A stretch of DNA of 11,168 bases. It comes from Bacillota bacterium. GTDB lineage: Bacteria > Bacillota > Clostridia > Christensenellales > QAND01. The stretch is taken from contig DXZF01000393.1 in NCBI GenBank assembly GCA_019415425.1, positions 1-11,168 of the forward strand. The letters run 5' to 3'. Positions within the stretch are counted from its first letter, which is position 1; each line of letters opens with the position of its first letter. The position numbers and the translations under genes are program-made. The notes below the pieces were generated by a model. That model saw only the letters and a list, made by a program, of their open reading frames with translations, did no database searches and was not told the origin of the DNA. Positions 1 through 7,231 of this stretch are shown here, one piece after another.

Positions 1-11
1 AGACAGGTTCT

Positions 12-106
12 GAGCTGTATGCCTACCACCCATAGGGCCATGGGATGCAGCCGATGGGTCTGCCTGGAAACGGACAGGCCTCCCGCGGATTGGAAAGGGA
101 CAGCAA
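12..106 (+). promoter_or_regulatory. Moco (molybdenum cofactor) riboswitch-like leader
   Basis: The leader carries CCTCCCG (79-85), a 6-nt spacer and GGAAAGG (92-98). From memory this matches the 3' core of the E. coli moaA Moco RNA, CCUCCCG-N5-GGAAAGG. As in that RNA, the core directly follows a hairpin, here GGTCTG (57-62) with CAGGCC (75-80), extended by CC/GG (63-64/72-73). A closing helix can form between GCTGT (14-18) and ACAGC (100-104). A further hairpin pairs CCCAT (29-33) with ATGGG (40-44). Moco RNAs control cofactor synthesis, molybdate uptake and molybdoenzyme genes, which fits the xdhC-like gene at the end of this operon. No B12 box was seen, although the downstream transporter is of BtuCDF type. 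No promoter is visible, so it probably lies upstream of the window. The call rests on motif recognition, not a covariance-model search. Confidence 0.72.
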
Positions 107-120
107 TTGGATTCATGCAT

Positions 121-160
121 GCGCAAGGGAGAATTTGTGCACTTGCGCCGTCCGTTTCCA
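121..160 (+). promoter_or_regulatory. Putative riboswitch expression platform
   Basis: Between the aptamer and the first gene lies a 7-bp hairpin, GCGCAAG (121-127) with CTTGCGC (142-148). It is followed directly by GTCCGTTTCCA (150-160), the exact reverse complement of TGGAAACGGAC (65-75) in the loop and 3' arm of the aptamer hairpin. The long-range pairing and the aptamer hairpin exclude each other. No U-tract follows, so this is not an ordinary intrinsic terminator. The Shine-Dalgarno region lies about 25 nt downstream. How it would act is inference. Confidence 0.4.
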
Positions 161-198
161 TCCGATATCTTTACTTGGGGGAGAGGAAGGAAAAGAAC

Positions 199-1254
199 AT
201 GAAACGGACATTCAGAGCATTGGCATTGGCCACGTGTGCCGCCATCGGGTTGGGTGCGTTAGCGGGCTGCGGGGGGAGTCCGACGCAGGAAAGCGCGACG
301 CCCACCGAGCAGGTGGACAGCAAAATTGTACTGACCGACATGACGGGGCGTGAGGTGACGCTGGAAAAGGCGGCAGAGCGCGTGATTGGCACGCATAATC
401 CCAGTATGAACATGGTCATCGTGTTGGATGGCGACGGTAAGCGCATCGTCGGCTTTGGCAATAAGGACATGGCGTACGGCCTATATGACAAGGTCGCGCC
501 GGAAGTGAATGAAGTCACCTCAATCGGTAAGGGTAAAAATATCAATATGGAGACGGTTGTGTCCGTCAAGCCCGATCTGATGATCCTGCCCAAGCGCATG
601 GAAGATTTGCTGCCCAAATTTGAAGAATTGAACATCCCGGTCATCATTTTGGATGTGGAAAAGTTCGACTCCATCAAAGAGGCACTGACGTTGGTCGGCA
701 AGGCCATCGGCAAGGAGGACCGCGCGCAGGAGATCGTTAAGCTGTACGATGAAAAGGTGGAGAAAATCTCCGGTATAGCCCAAAAGGCCATGCAGAAGCC
801 CAGCGTGCTGATGCTTTCGGGCAGTTCGATGACGGGCGTGAGCACTGACGCCATGCTGCAGAACCTGATGATCGAGACGGCGGGCGGCACCAATGCCACG
901 GCGGGCTTTGCCTCTGACAGCCTGTGGGCGGAAGTGAACACCGAGCAGATTATCAAATGGAATCCTGATATCATCTACATCCCGGCGTACGCCGATTACA
1001 CTGTGCAAGACGTATTGAATAACAAGGATTGGTCCAACGTCAAGGCCGTCAAGGACAAAAAGGTATACCAGTTCCCGTCCGCGCTGGATCCGTGGGATTA
1101 TCCTTGTGCCTCGTCCATGCTGGGCCTGTGCTGGATTGCGAACAATTTGCATCCTGACCTGTACACCCAAGAAGACCTCATGAAGGACGTGGACAGCTTC
1201 TATCAGACGGTGTATGGAAAGACCTTTACCGCACAAGAGCTGGGACTCAAATAA
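199..1254 (+). CDS. ABC transporter substrate-binding lipoprotein (FecB/BtuF class), probable molybdate/tungstate binder
   Basis: This 351-residue protein is an extracellular solute receptor of a type II ABC importer. A signal peptide (about residues 1-23: basic MKR, then an Ala/Leu-rich core) ends in the lipobox LAGC, so Cys24 should be lipidated and anchored to the outer face of the membrane. The mature part has the class III layout of two lobes joined by a rigid helix. It opens with TDMTGREVTLEKAAERV, the usual start of FecB/BtuF-type domains, and contains VVSVKPDLMILP and WNPDIIYIP in the two lobes. The ATG at 199 was chosen over an in-frame ATG at 19 because it gives a clean signal peptide and follows a GGAAGG ribosome binding site (185-190). 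Permease, ATPase and an xdhC-like gene follow within a few bases. Homology alone would give iron-siderophore or cobalamin. The Moco-type leader and xdhC-like partner point to molybdate or tungstate. Class is sure, substrate is inferred. Confidence 0.9.
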   Translation: MKRTFRALALATCAAIGLGALAGCGGSPTQESATPTEQVDSKIVLTDMTGREVTLEKAAERVIGTHNPSMNMVIVLDGDGKRIVGFGNKDMAYGLYDKVAPEVNEVTSIGKGKNINMETVVSVKPDLMILPKRMEDLLPKFEELNIPVIILDVEKFDSIKEALTLVGKAIGKEDRAQEIVKLYDEKVEKISGIAQKAMQKPSVLMLSGSSMTGVSTDAMLQNLMIETAGGTNATAGFASDSLWAEVNTEQIIKWNPDIIYIPAYADYTVQDVLNNKDWSNVKAVKDKKVYQFPSALDPWDYPCASSMLGLCWIANNLHPDLYTQEDLMKDVDSFYQTVYGKTFTAQELGLK

Positions 1255-1260
1255 CCGGCC

Positions 1261-2271
1261 ATGAAGCAAAGACGGTTTACGATCGCCATCACGGTGCTCT
1301 TTATCCTGCTGGCTGTGCTGTTGCTCCTTGCGCTGTGCGCAGGGCGGTATAGCATGAATCCCGTTGACGTGCTGCGCGTGATCGTAGAAAAGTGCAGGGG
1401 CGTGCCGCTCTCTGACCCATCGATGGAAAACGTGGTGTTTCTCATCCGTTTGCCCCGCATTCTGGCGGCCATGCTGGTGGGTGCGGCACTGTCCCTTTCG
1501 GGTGCAGTGTACCAGGGGGTATTTCAGAACCCCCTGGTCTCGCCCGATCTGCTGGGCGTTTCGTCCGGCGCATGTGTGGGGGCTGCGAGCGCAATCATGC
1601 TCGGCATGAGCATGGTGGGTACGCAGCTCTTTGCATTTGCCGGCGGCCTTGTGACGGTATTGATTGCCACGACGATTCCGCGCCTGCTGCGCAATTCCTC
1701 CAATATGATGCTGGTGCTTTCCGGTATCATTGTCGGCGGGTTCATGAGTTCGCTCCTAGGTCTGTTCAAGTTTGCCGCCGATCCTGAGACCCAGCTACAG
1801 CAGATCGTGTTCTGGCAGATGGGCAGCCTGGCCAATGTGCGCAATGCGCAGGTGTGGGCGGTTATGCCCGTCATACTGGTGTGCATCGCCATCGTGATGC
1901 TGCTCAGCTGGCGCATCAACATTCTGTCCTTTGGCGAAAGCGAGGCAAAGACACTGGGCGTCAACATCAAGTGGCTTCGCGGCACCGCCATTGCATGCGC
2001 CAGCTTATTGACGGCGTGCGCAGTGAGTATTAGCGGAACCATTGGCTGGGTGGGTCTGGTCATTCCACACCTGGGGCGGCTGCTGGTCGGCCCAGATAAC
2101 ACCAGGCTATTGCCAACGGCAGCGCTGCTGGGTGCGGTGTTCATGCTGAGCATCGATACCGCCGCACGCGTGGCCACATCGCTGGAAATTCCGCTCAGCA
2201 TTTTAACAGGGCTCATCGGAGCACCGTTTTACGGCTGGTTGCTGTATAAGCAGAAGGCGAAGATTCAATGA
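1261..2271 (+). CDS. ABC transporter permease, FecCD/BtuC family (MolB-like by context)
   Basis: This 336-residue integral membrane protein should homodimerise to form the pore of the importer. It has the normal FecCD length and about ten hydrophobic segments. Family landmarks appear in order: IRLPRILAAMLVGAALSLSG, then NPLVSPDLLGVSSGA near residue 90, the cytoplasmic coupling-helix segment GESEAKTLGVN, GTIGWVGLVIPHLGR, and the C-terminal EIPLSILTGLIGAPFYGWLL. It starts 6 nt after the binding-protein stop. No strong Shine-Dalgarno is visible there, which suggests translational coupling. Its last bases overlap the ATPase gene (ATGA). Family is certain. H. influenzae MolB, a molybdate permease, belongs to this same fold rather than the ModB fold, so a molybdate role is structurally plausible. 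Confidence 0.93.
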   Translation: MKQRRFTIAITVLFILLAVLLLLALCAGRYSMNPVDVLRVIVEKCRGVPLSDPSMENVVFLIRLPRILAAMLVGAALSLSGAVYQGVFQNPLVSPDLLGVSSGACVGAASAIMLGMSMVGTQLFAFAGGLVTVLIATTIPRLLRNSSNMMLVLSGIIVGGFMSSLLGLFKFAADPETQLQQIVFWQMGSLANVRNAQVWAVMPVILVCIAIVMLLSWRINILSFGESEAKTLGVNIKWLRGTAIACASLLTACAVSISGTIGWVGLVIPHLGRLLVGPDNTRLLPTAALLGAVFMLSIDTAARVATSLEIPLSILTGLIGAPFYGWLLYKQKAKIQ

Positions 2272-3068
2272 AGATAGATATCATCGATTTGAGTTATGCA
2301 TACCCCAATGGCGAAGCGATCTTTTCGCACATCAGTTTCTCCATCTCTTCAGGACAGATTATCTCCATTCTCGGCCCCAACGGTGCGGGAAAGACCACGC
2401 TTTTAAACTGCATTGCCATGCTGCATACACCCAGCGCTGGCGAAATCCGCATCGATGGACGCGATGCGCGCAAGATGAAACCAAGGGATGTGGCGCAGTG
2501 CGTGGGCTATGTGCCGCAGGTCATATTGCCCTCCTTTGACTACGAGGTATTGGATTACGTCGTCACGGGCTGTGCGCCGCGCATGGGCACGTTCCAAAAG
2601 CCCAAAGAGGAACACTACCAGTTGGCCTGGCAAGCCATCGAGCAGATGGGGATTCAGCATCTAGCGCACAAGTCGTATGCGCGCATCAGCGGCGGCGAAC
2701 GCCAGCAGGTATCCATTGCCAGGGCTCTGGCACAGCGCCCCGGCATCATTTTGATGGACGAACCCACCGCACACCTGGACTACGGCAACCAGATCAAGGT
2801 GCTACGCACGATTCAACAGCTTTCGGCACAGGGATATGGCATTGTGCTGACCACGCACAACCCGGATCACGTATTGCTGCTGGATGACACCATCGCGGTA
2901 CTGGATCGCAAAGGACATTTGACCTTTGGAACCAATACCGAAATCATGGACGAGGCATTTTTAACGCAGTTGTACGGCACCGAGCTTCGGTTGCTGGATG
3001 CGCCGCACTTGGGCCGCCGTATATGCGTAGCGCCTCGGCTGCGGGTGGATGAGGGGGAATTGCATTGA
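2268..3068 (+). CDS. ABC transporter ATP-binding protein, FepC/BtuD family (MolC-like by context)
   Basis: This 266-residue cytoplasmic ATPase powers the importer. All nucleotide-binding motifs are present: Walker A GPNGAGKT (residues 36-43), Q-loop Gln84 in YVPQ, signature SGGER (141-145) in the context ISGGERQQVSIARAL, Walker B IILMDE (160-165), D-loop TAHLD, and switch His197 in LTTHNP. The length and the short C-terminal tail are normal for FepC/BtuD-type subunits, without the extra regulatory domain of ModC. The start overlaps the permease stop (ATGA) and the end overlaps the next gene by 4 nt, so the four genes are almost certainly one transcript. The enzymatic role is sure. The transported substrate is inferred from neighbours. 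Confidence 0.95.
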   Translation: MKIDIIDLSYAYPNGEAIFSHISFSISSGQIISILGPNGAGKTTLLNCIAMLHTPSAGEIRIDGRDARKMKPRDVAQCVGYVPQVILPSFDYEVLDYVVTGCAPRMGTFQKPKEEHYQLAWQAIEQMGIQHLAHKSYARISGGERQQVSIARALAQRPGIILMDEPTAHLDYGNQIKVLRTIQQLSAQGYGIVLTTHNPDHVLLLDDTIAVLDRKGHLTFGTNTEIMDEAFLTQLYGTELRLLDAPHLGRRICVAPRLRVDEGELH

Positions 3069-3853
3069 ATTTGTTGGAACAGATGTTACAGGCCCAGCGC
3101 CAACACCGGCCGTATGCCCTTATCACCGTGGTGCAGGCGCAGGGATCTGCGCCACGTGATGTAGGAAGCAAGATGCTGGTGTTTGCCGACGGGCAAACAG
3201 TGGGCAGCATCGGTGGCAATTTGAGTGAAAAACAGGCGGTAGAAGAGGCGATGACCTGTATCGCGCAGGGGACACACGCGTTGCGCACCTATGACCTGCA
3301 CGCGCAGGACGGGAATCAGCAGGGCGCACAGATTACCGTGTTTATTGAGGCCAGCCGCTTTGCACCGGTGCTGGTGGTGTGCGGTGGCGGGCACGTCGGC
3401 GCACAGGTACTGGCACTGGGCCGTACGCTGGGGTTTGAAACGGTGTTGGTGGATGACAGGGATCGCAAAGTGATTGCGTACGCGATCGAACATGCCGACT
3501 GTTTTGTACCAGTTACAGACTATCGGTCAGGAGTGGAGCAGTTGCCCGTTGCACCCGGCGCGTATTTCGTGCTGTGCAGTTGGGGACACGCGCAGGATCA
3601 GGATGCGCTCTCAGGCGCACTTCAAAAGCAAGCGGCCTATATCGGCATGCTGGGGGGAAAACCCAAGATTCGCCAAATCTTTGCGGCGCTACGCGAACAG
3701 GGGATAACGCAAAGGGCGCTGGATGAGGTATGTACGCCTATCGGGCTGGACTTGGGCGCACAGACGCCGGCAGAGGTGGCGGTATCCATCATGTCGGAAA
3801 TACTTACCGTGCGTACCGGCGCCAGCGGGAAGCGGCTGTCACAGGGAAAATGA
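3065..3853 (+). CDS. XdhC/CoxI-family molybdoenzyme maturation protein (divergent)
   Basis: This 262-residue protein belongs to the family that binds molybdenum cofactor, promotes its sulfuration and delivers it to xanthine dehydrogenase-type hydroxylases. The N-terminal domain shows VVQAQGSAPRDVGSKMLVFADG (residues 22-43) and GSIGG (47-51). The Rossmann-like C-terminal domain shows CGGGHVGAQVLALGRTLGFETVLVDDR (106-132), WGHAQDQDAL (173-182), YIGMLGGKPKI (192-202) and the hallmark PIGLDLGAQTPAEVAVSIMSEIL (225-247). Two points look unusual. GGxLE-type residues are replaced by GGNLSE. The segment where relatives usually carry a Cys-Gly-Gly reads NQQGAQITVFIE, with no cysteine. Translation most likely starts at TTG 3065, overlapping the ATPase stop (TTGA) and preceded by AGGGGG (3052-3057). 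A Moco role supports a molybdate reading of the operon. No hydroxylase gene is in the window. Confidence 0.85.
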   Translation: MNLLEQMLQAQRQHRPYALITVVQAQGSAPRDVGSKMLVFADGQTVGSIGGNLSEKQAVEEAMTCIAQGTHALRTYDLHAQDGNQQGAQITVFIEASRFAPVLVVCGGGHVGAQVLALGRTLGFETVLVDDRDRKVIAYAIEHADCFVPVTDYRSGVEQLPVAPGAYFVLCSWGHAQDQDALSGALQKQAAYIGMLGGKPKIRQIFAALREQGITQRALDEVCTPIGLDLGAQTPAEVAVSIMSEILTVRTGASGKRLSQGK

Positions 3854-3869
3854 CAAACTGAGAAAAAAC

Positions 3870-3902
3870 AAAAAGGAAGAGATGTAATCCCTTCCTTTTT
3901 TT
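3870..3902. terminator. Bidirectional intrinsic terminator between convergent operons
   Basis: AAAAAGGAAG (3870-3879) pairs with CTTCCTTTTT (3891-3900). A short inner GAT/ATC helix sits within the loop, and T residues continue to 3902. The A-tract on one side and T-tract on the other allow termination in both directions. It serves the importer/xdhC operon on the + strand and the exporter operon ending at 3918 on the - strand. Confidence 0.85.
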
Positions 3903-3917
3903 GATTTCAAAACGCCC

Positions 3918-5093
3918 TTATGCGTTGGACGTCCTGCGGCGTTTGCTCAGGAGCAGGGCCAGGCAGAACAGCGCGACGGCAAAGGCGAGCTGGATGCCCA
4001 TCTGTGAGAGGATGGGCCAGATGTGCGCGCCGTCCAGCGCGCTGAGCGCACTGATATCGTTGTTCGCATGCACGTACCAGTAGGTGGGCAGAAACTGCGC
4101 GGCCTTGAGCACCGCCGGACTCATCACCTCCTGCGGCACAAATACGCCGCACAAAAAGCTCATGCCAAGCGTCACGATGTTGAGCATGGCGGATTGCGCG
4201 GGCGCGCTCTTGACCAGTTGCCCCAGCAGATACGAGAGGCCGACGCACACGATCGTGTATACCAGGCTGTTGAGCAACAGCAAGGGCAGCAGCGCAGAAG
4301 TGAGCAGGCTACCTCCGTACAGCACAAAACTGCACAGTACCAGCAGGGCCCAACACGCGATCGAAAAGACGAGATTGCCCAACATCAACTGGCCGTCCAG
4401 CCTGCGCACAGAGAGCGGTGCGCACAGGTTGCGCCGGTACAGGTCGCTTTGGCCAAAGAGCATCTGAATGGTGCTCACCACCATCAGCACCAGCGCCAGC
4501 ATCACGTAGGCCAGGTAGTTGTAGTAGTAGCTGTACGCCGGCACGCCGCTGCCCAGGTTGCTGTCCCTTTGCACCAGCGACACATCCGCGTGGGTGGAAA
4601 GCGCCCTGAGCGCTGCATCGGCCTGCTCCTGCTGCGAAAGGTGAGGGCAGGCGCGCTGGTATGTGCGCATCAGGCGTACGTATTGATCGATCTGCCCGGT
4701 CACATAGTAAGCCCCGGCCGAATCCGGGACCAATGCGGTGTCCAGCTTTACGTCCTGCCCGGCGGCGAACGCGGCTGCGTATCCCTCAGGGACGATGATG
4801 ATGTATTGCACATCGCGGTAGTACAGGGCATCCTGCAACTGCTGCGGATCGTCGGGCAAATCCACCAGCGTATGGCGGGTGGCAAGCGACGCCTTGAGCC
4901 CATCGACCAGGGGCGAGGGCGCATCGCGCTCCACCACCGCCACCTTCATGGACGTGGCGGTAAAGGTCGTCTCTGCACTGTCCCCGTTCATAAATGTGAA
5001 CACGATGGCAAGGCCCATAAAGACGCAAACGTAGATCATCAGCTGTGGCAACAGACGTTTGACGATGCGAAAATACGCACTAAACACTTGCAT
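3918..5093 (-). CDS. ABC-2 type exporter permease, second subunit (LnrN-like)
   Basis: This 391-residue membrane protein has the ABC-2 exporter layout. One N-terminal transmembrane helix (about 16-35) is followed by a large extracytoplasmic domain (about 40-188). Five or six helices then cluster at about 190-211, 237-258, 266-293, 303-318 and 363-383. The tail ends in the basic stretch KRRR. The cytoplasmic motif NLCAPLSVRR (222-231) matches NLSPLGMRR in the upstream permease, so the two are paralogues that probably form a heterodimeric pore. Its start overlaps the previous gene by 14 nt and follows a GGAGG ribosome binding site. Two such permeases with one ATPase and a two-component system resemble Bacillus LnrLMN/LnrJK, which resists linearmycin-type membrane-active compounds. 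The real substrate is unknown. Confidence 0.88.
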   Translation of the reverse strand: MQVFSAYFRIVKRLLPQLMIYVCVFMGLAIVFTFMNGDSAETTFTATSMKVAVVERDAPSPLVDGLKASLATRHTLVDLPDDPQQLQDALYYRDVQYIIIVPEGYAAAFAAGQDVKLDTALVPDSAGAYYVTGQIDQYVRLMRTYQRACPHLSQQEQADAALRALSTHADVSLVQRDSNLGSGVPAYSYYYNYLAYVMLALVLMVVSTIQMLFGQSDLYRRNLCAPLSVRRLDGQLMLGNLVFSIACWALLVLCSFVLYGGSLLTSALLPLLLLNSLVYTIVCVGLSYLLGQLVKSAPAQSAMLNIVTLGMSFLCGVFVPQEVMSPAVLKAAQFLPTYWYVHANNDISALSALDGAHIWPILSQMGIQLAFAVALFCLALLLSKRRRTSNA

Positions 5094-6228
5094 AGCGTTG
5101 CCTCCTCAACAACAGATAGCTGCCGCCCGTCAACAGCAGGCAGAATCCGCCCAGCGCGGCCAGATTGGAAAAGAAACGCGCGGTGGGGCCGAACATGTAC
5201 AGGCTGTAGAAGGCGTCCGAGAGCAGCGAGGCGGGATTGAGCCAGGCCAGCACGGGCGCGCTCTGCATGATGATCTGCTTCATGTTCACGTACATCAATC
5301 CGGCCAGGAAACTGAGTACGAGCGTTACCCCGACCAGGATGGCGGTCTTGAGCCCTTCGCTCTTATGCGACAGCGCGCCCACGAATGTGCCCAATAAGAT
5401 GCCCAGCAATGAGCCGATGAGCGCGGTCAGCAGGACGTAGCCGATGTGGGGGCCGAAATCGATGTGGAATACAAGCGTCAAAAAGGCGAATAAGACCAGG
5501 ATGCATGCGAACTGGACGACCAGCGCGGCCAGCGTATCGCACAGCAAAACCGTCAATTTGTGCGTGGGAGCGATGCAGCGCCGCATGCCCAGTGGCGAGA
5601 GGTTGGCCTGCAGATCGGTGGAGGTGCGCATGCCCCAAAAGCACCCGTACAGGCATGCCATGGCCAACAGCGCATAGAAATAGCTCAGCATGGTGTTGGT
5701 GCTGCCGCTGCCCAGCGAGACGGCCTGTGTGGCGGCGGTGGGTTGCAGCAGCGGGGCGATCAGAGGCTGCAACGGTACGCCGGGGTTTGCGGCCGCCACC
5801 TCTGCGATCGCGACGCGCATCTGCACATAGGTGTCCAGGAATGACTGCAGAATGCTCTGGTTGAGGCCGGATTGCAACACGTGCAGCGCCGGCGTCTCTC
5901 CCGGCACGATGACGCCGTCCACCGCCGCGTCCAGGAGCAGCTGCTGTGCGGTCTGCGCATCGCACACCGTCGGCGTGATCAACGGCGCATCCGACGCTTC
6001 ACCGACGCTGGATAGCGCGGCGCGGAACGCTTCGTCCTGCTGATACGCCTCGTTGTCCACCACCGCCACCGGCACCGGCGAAAAGCTGGTATCGTCCATG
6101 CCCGTAAGCTGGCCAAAGGCCACGTAGAACAGCGTGCCCAACGCAATGGGGAACAACAGCGTCCACAAGAGCGTCTGCCAGTCGCGCAACAGGCAGCGCA
6201 GGCGGTAAGAAAAGAGATGCGTCCACAT
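5080..6228 (-). CDS. ABC-2 type exporter permease, first subunit (LnrM-like)
   Basis: This 382-residue permease has an N-terminal helix at about 21-39, an extracytoplasmic domain to about residue 178 that includes PVPVAVVDNE (51-60), and then membrane helices at about 180-198, 225-258, 262-283, 295-315 and 357-376. The region DLQANLSPLGMRR (205-217) is the cytoplasmic loop expected to contact the ATPase. The start ATG follows AGGAGG and lies 11 nt after the ATPase stop. The gene overlaps the next permease by 14 nt. This is an ABC-2 (DrrB/YhgE-related) transporter subunit, probably exporting or flipping a hydrophobic or membrane-active compound. No substrate can be read from the sequence. Confidence 0.9.
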   Translation of the reverse strand: MWTHLFSYRLRCLLRDWQTLLWTLLFPIALGTLFYVAFGQLTGMDDTSFSPVPVAVVDNEAYQQDEAFRAALSSVGEASDAPLITPTVCDAQTAQQLLLDAAVDGVIVPGETPALHVLQSGLNQSILQSFLDTYVQMRVAIAEVAAANPGVPLQPLIAPLLQPTAATQAVSLGSGSTNTMLSYFYALLAMACLYGCFWGMRTSTDLQANLSPLGMRRCIAPTHKLTVLLCDTLAALVVQFACILVLFAFLTLVFHIDFGPHIGYVLLTALIGSLLGILLGTFVGALSHKSEGLKTAILVGVTLVLSFLAGLMYVNMKQIIMQSAPVLAWLNPASLLSDAFYSLYMFGPTARFFSNLAALGGFCLLLTGGSYLLLRRQRYASV

Positions 6229-6239
6229 CGCAGTGCCTC

Positions 6240-7172
6240 CTAATCGCGCAATTCCTTGCCGGTAATGGCCAGAAACACGTCGTTGAGCGTGGGTTGCTTG
6301 GTGTATACGTGCCCAAACTGCAGGTCCTCTTGGCGGAAATAATCCAGCAGCGCGATCAGGTGATGCTGCCCCTCTCTACAGCGCACGCACAGCTGGTGGT
6401 CGGTGTAGGTGGCGTCCAGCACCTGCGGCCACGAGCGGATGGTCGCGAGCTGGGCGTCCGAGAGTGTGAACATCTCCACGTTGATCGTCTCGCCGCCTGC
6501 AATCATGCCCTTGAGCGCATCGGTCGTACCCGAGGCGATGACGCGCCCCTTGTCCAGAATGGCGATGCGGGTGCAGATCTGCTCCACCTCTTCCATGTAG
6601 TGCGAGGTATAGATGACCGTTGCGCCCTGCGCATTGAGGCGCACAATCCCCTCCAGGATGCTGTTGCGGCTCTGCGGGTCCACGGCCACCGTCGGTTCGT
6701 CCAGGATGATCAGCTGTGGCTTGTGCGCGATGCCGCAGGCGATGTTGAGCCGCCGCAGCAGGCCGCCCGACAGCTTTTTGGGGTAGAAGGAAGCGAAGTC
6801 TGCAAGGCCGGTAAAATCGATGGCCTCTTCGGTCAGCCGTTTGCAGGCGCGCTTGTCGTCGATGTACAGCCCACAGAAATACCGGATGTTTTCGTATACC
6901 GTCAGTTCCTGAAATACCGCCACGTTTTGCATGACGACGCCGATATGGCGCTTGAGGTCGTACGCGTCGGGCGACATGGGCGCATCGAACAGCCGGATCG
7001 TGCCCTTGTCAAACGTCAAAAGCGAGAGGATACAGTTGATCGCCGTGGTCTTTCCGGAGCCGTTGGGGCCCAGAAGACCAAAGATCTCGCCCTTTTCAAT
7101 GTGCAAATTCAAATGGTCCAGCGCCAGCAGGTTGCCATAGCGCTTGACCAGGTTTTCCACCTGTACGATCAT
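6240..7172 (-). CDS. ABC exporter ATP-binding protein (CcmA/DrrA type, LnrL-like)
   Basis: This 310-residue ATPase energises the two permeases downstream. Motifs seen: Walker A GPNGSGKTT (residues 35-43), Q-loop Gln82 in VVMQN, signature LSGGL (134-138) in LSGGLLRRLNIA, Walker B LIILDE (154-159), and switch His191 in YTSHYMEE. The C-terminal part (about 225-310) is the accessory domain common in DrrA-type drug exporters and ends PTLNDVFLAITGKELRD. The reading frame stays open far upstream, but the ATG at 7172 is the true start. It begins MIVQVENLVKRYG, and AAAGGAGG lies 7 nt upstream. It is the first gene of the exporter operon and is divergent from the kinase. Function as an ABC exporter ATPase is sure. 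Confidence 0.95.
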   Translation of the reverse strand: MIVQVENLVKRYGNLLALDHLNLHIEKGEIFGLLGPNGSGKTTAINCILSLLTFDKGTIRLFDAPMSPDAYDLKRHIGVVMQNVAVFQELTVYENIRYFCGLYIDDKRACKRLTEEAIDFTGLADFASFYPKKLSGGLLRRLNIACGIAHKPQLIILDEPTVAVDPQSRNSILEGIVRLNAQGATVIYTSHYMEEVEQICTRIAILDKGRVIASGTTDALKGMIAGGETINVEMFTLSDAQLATIRSWPQVLDATYTDHQLCVRCREGQHHLIALLDYFRQEDLQFGHVYTKQPTLNDVFLAITGKELRD

Positions 7173-7202
7173 GCCGTTGCCTCCTTTTGCGATCCTGTCT
7201 GC

Positions 7203-7231
7203 AGTATACCCGATGCGGGCCCCGGCAGACA
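7203..7231 (-). promoter_or_regulatory. Promoter of the exporter operon (weak -35)
   Basis: On the - strand a good -10, TATACT (complement of 7203-7208), lies about 30 nt upstream of the ATPase start. At the standard 17-nt spacing the -35 hexamer is TGTCTG (7226-7231), which barely resembles TTGACA. A good -10 with a poor -35 is typical of activator-dependent promoters. A candidate activator site abuts it. Confidence 0.55.

Noticed and set aside
121..148. Intrinsic terminator in the leader of the importer operon
   Set aside because: The 7-bp hairpin is real but is not followed by a T-run, so it is kept only as part of a possible expression platform.
1..198. Cobalamin riboswitch in front of a BtuFCD-type operon
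   Set aside because: No B12-box-like sequence was found. The core CCTCCCG-N6-GGAAAGG after a hairpin fits the Moco class instead.
19..198. N-terminal 60-residue extension of the binding protein from ATG 19
   Set aside because: It would run through the structured leader and bury the signal peptide. ATG 199 has a good ribosome binding site and a proper lipoprotein signal.
171..974. - strand open frame opposite the binding protein
   Set aside because: Its sequence is Ser/Thr/Met-rich mirror translation without motifs. The + strand gene is unambiguous.
4023..5240. Long + strand open frame (405 codons) opposite the permeases
   Set aside because: It is rich in His, Arg and Gln with no domain, is antisense to two clear membrane proteins, and is explained by high GC and codon bias on the other strand.
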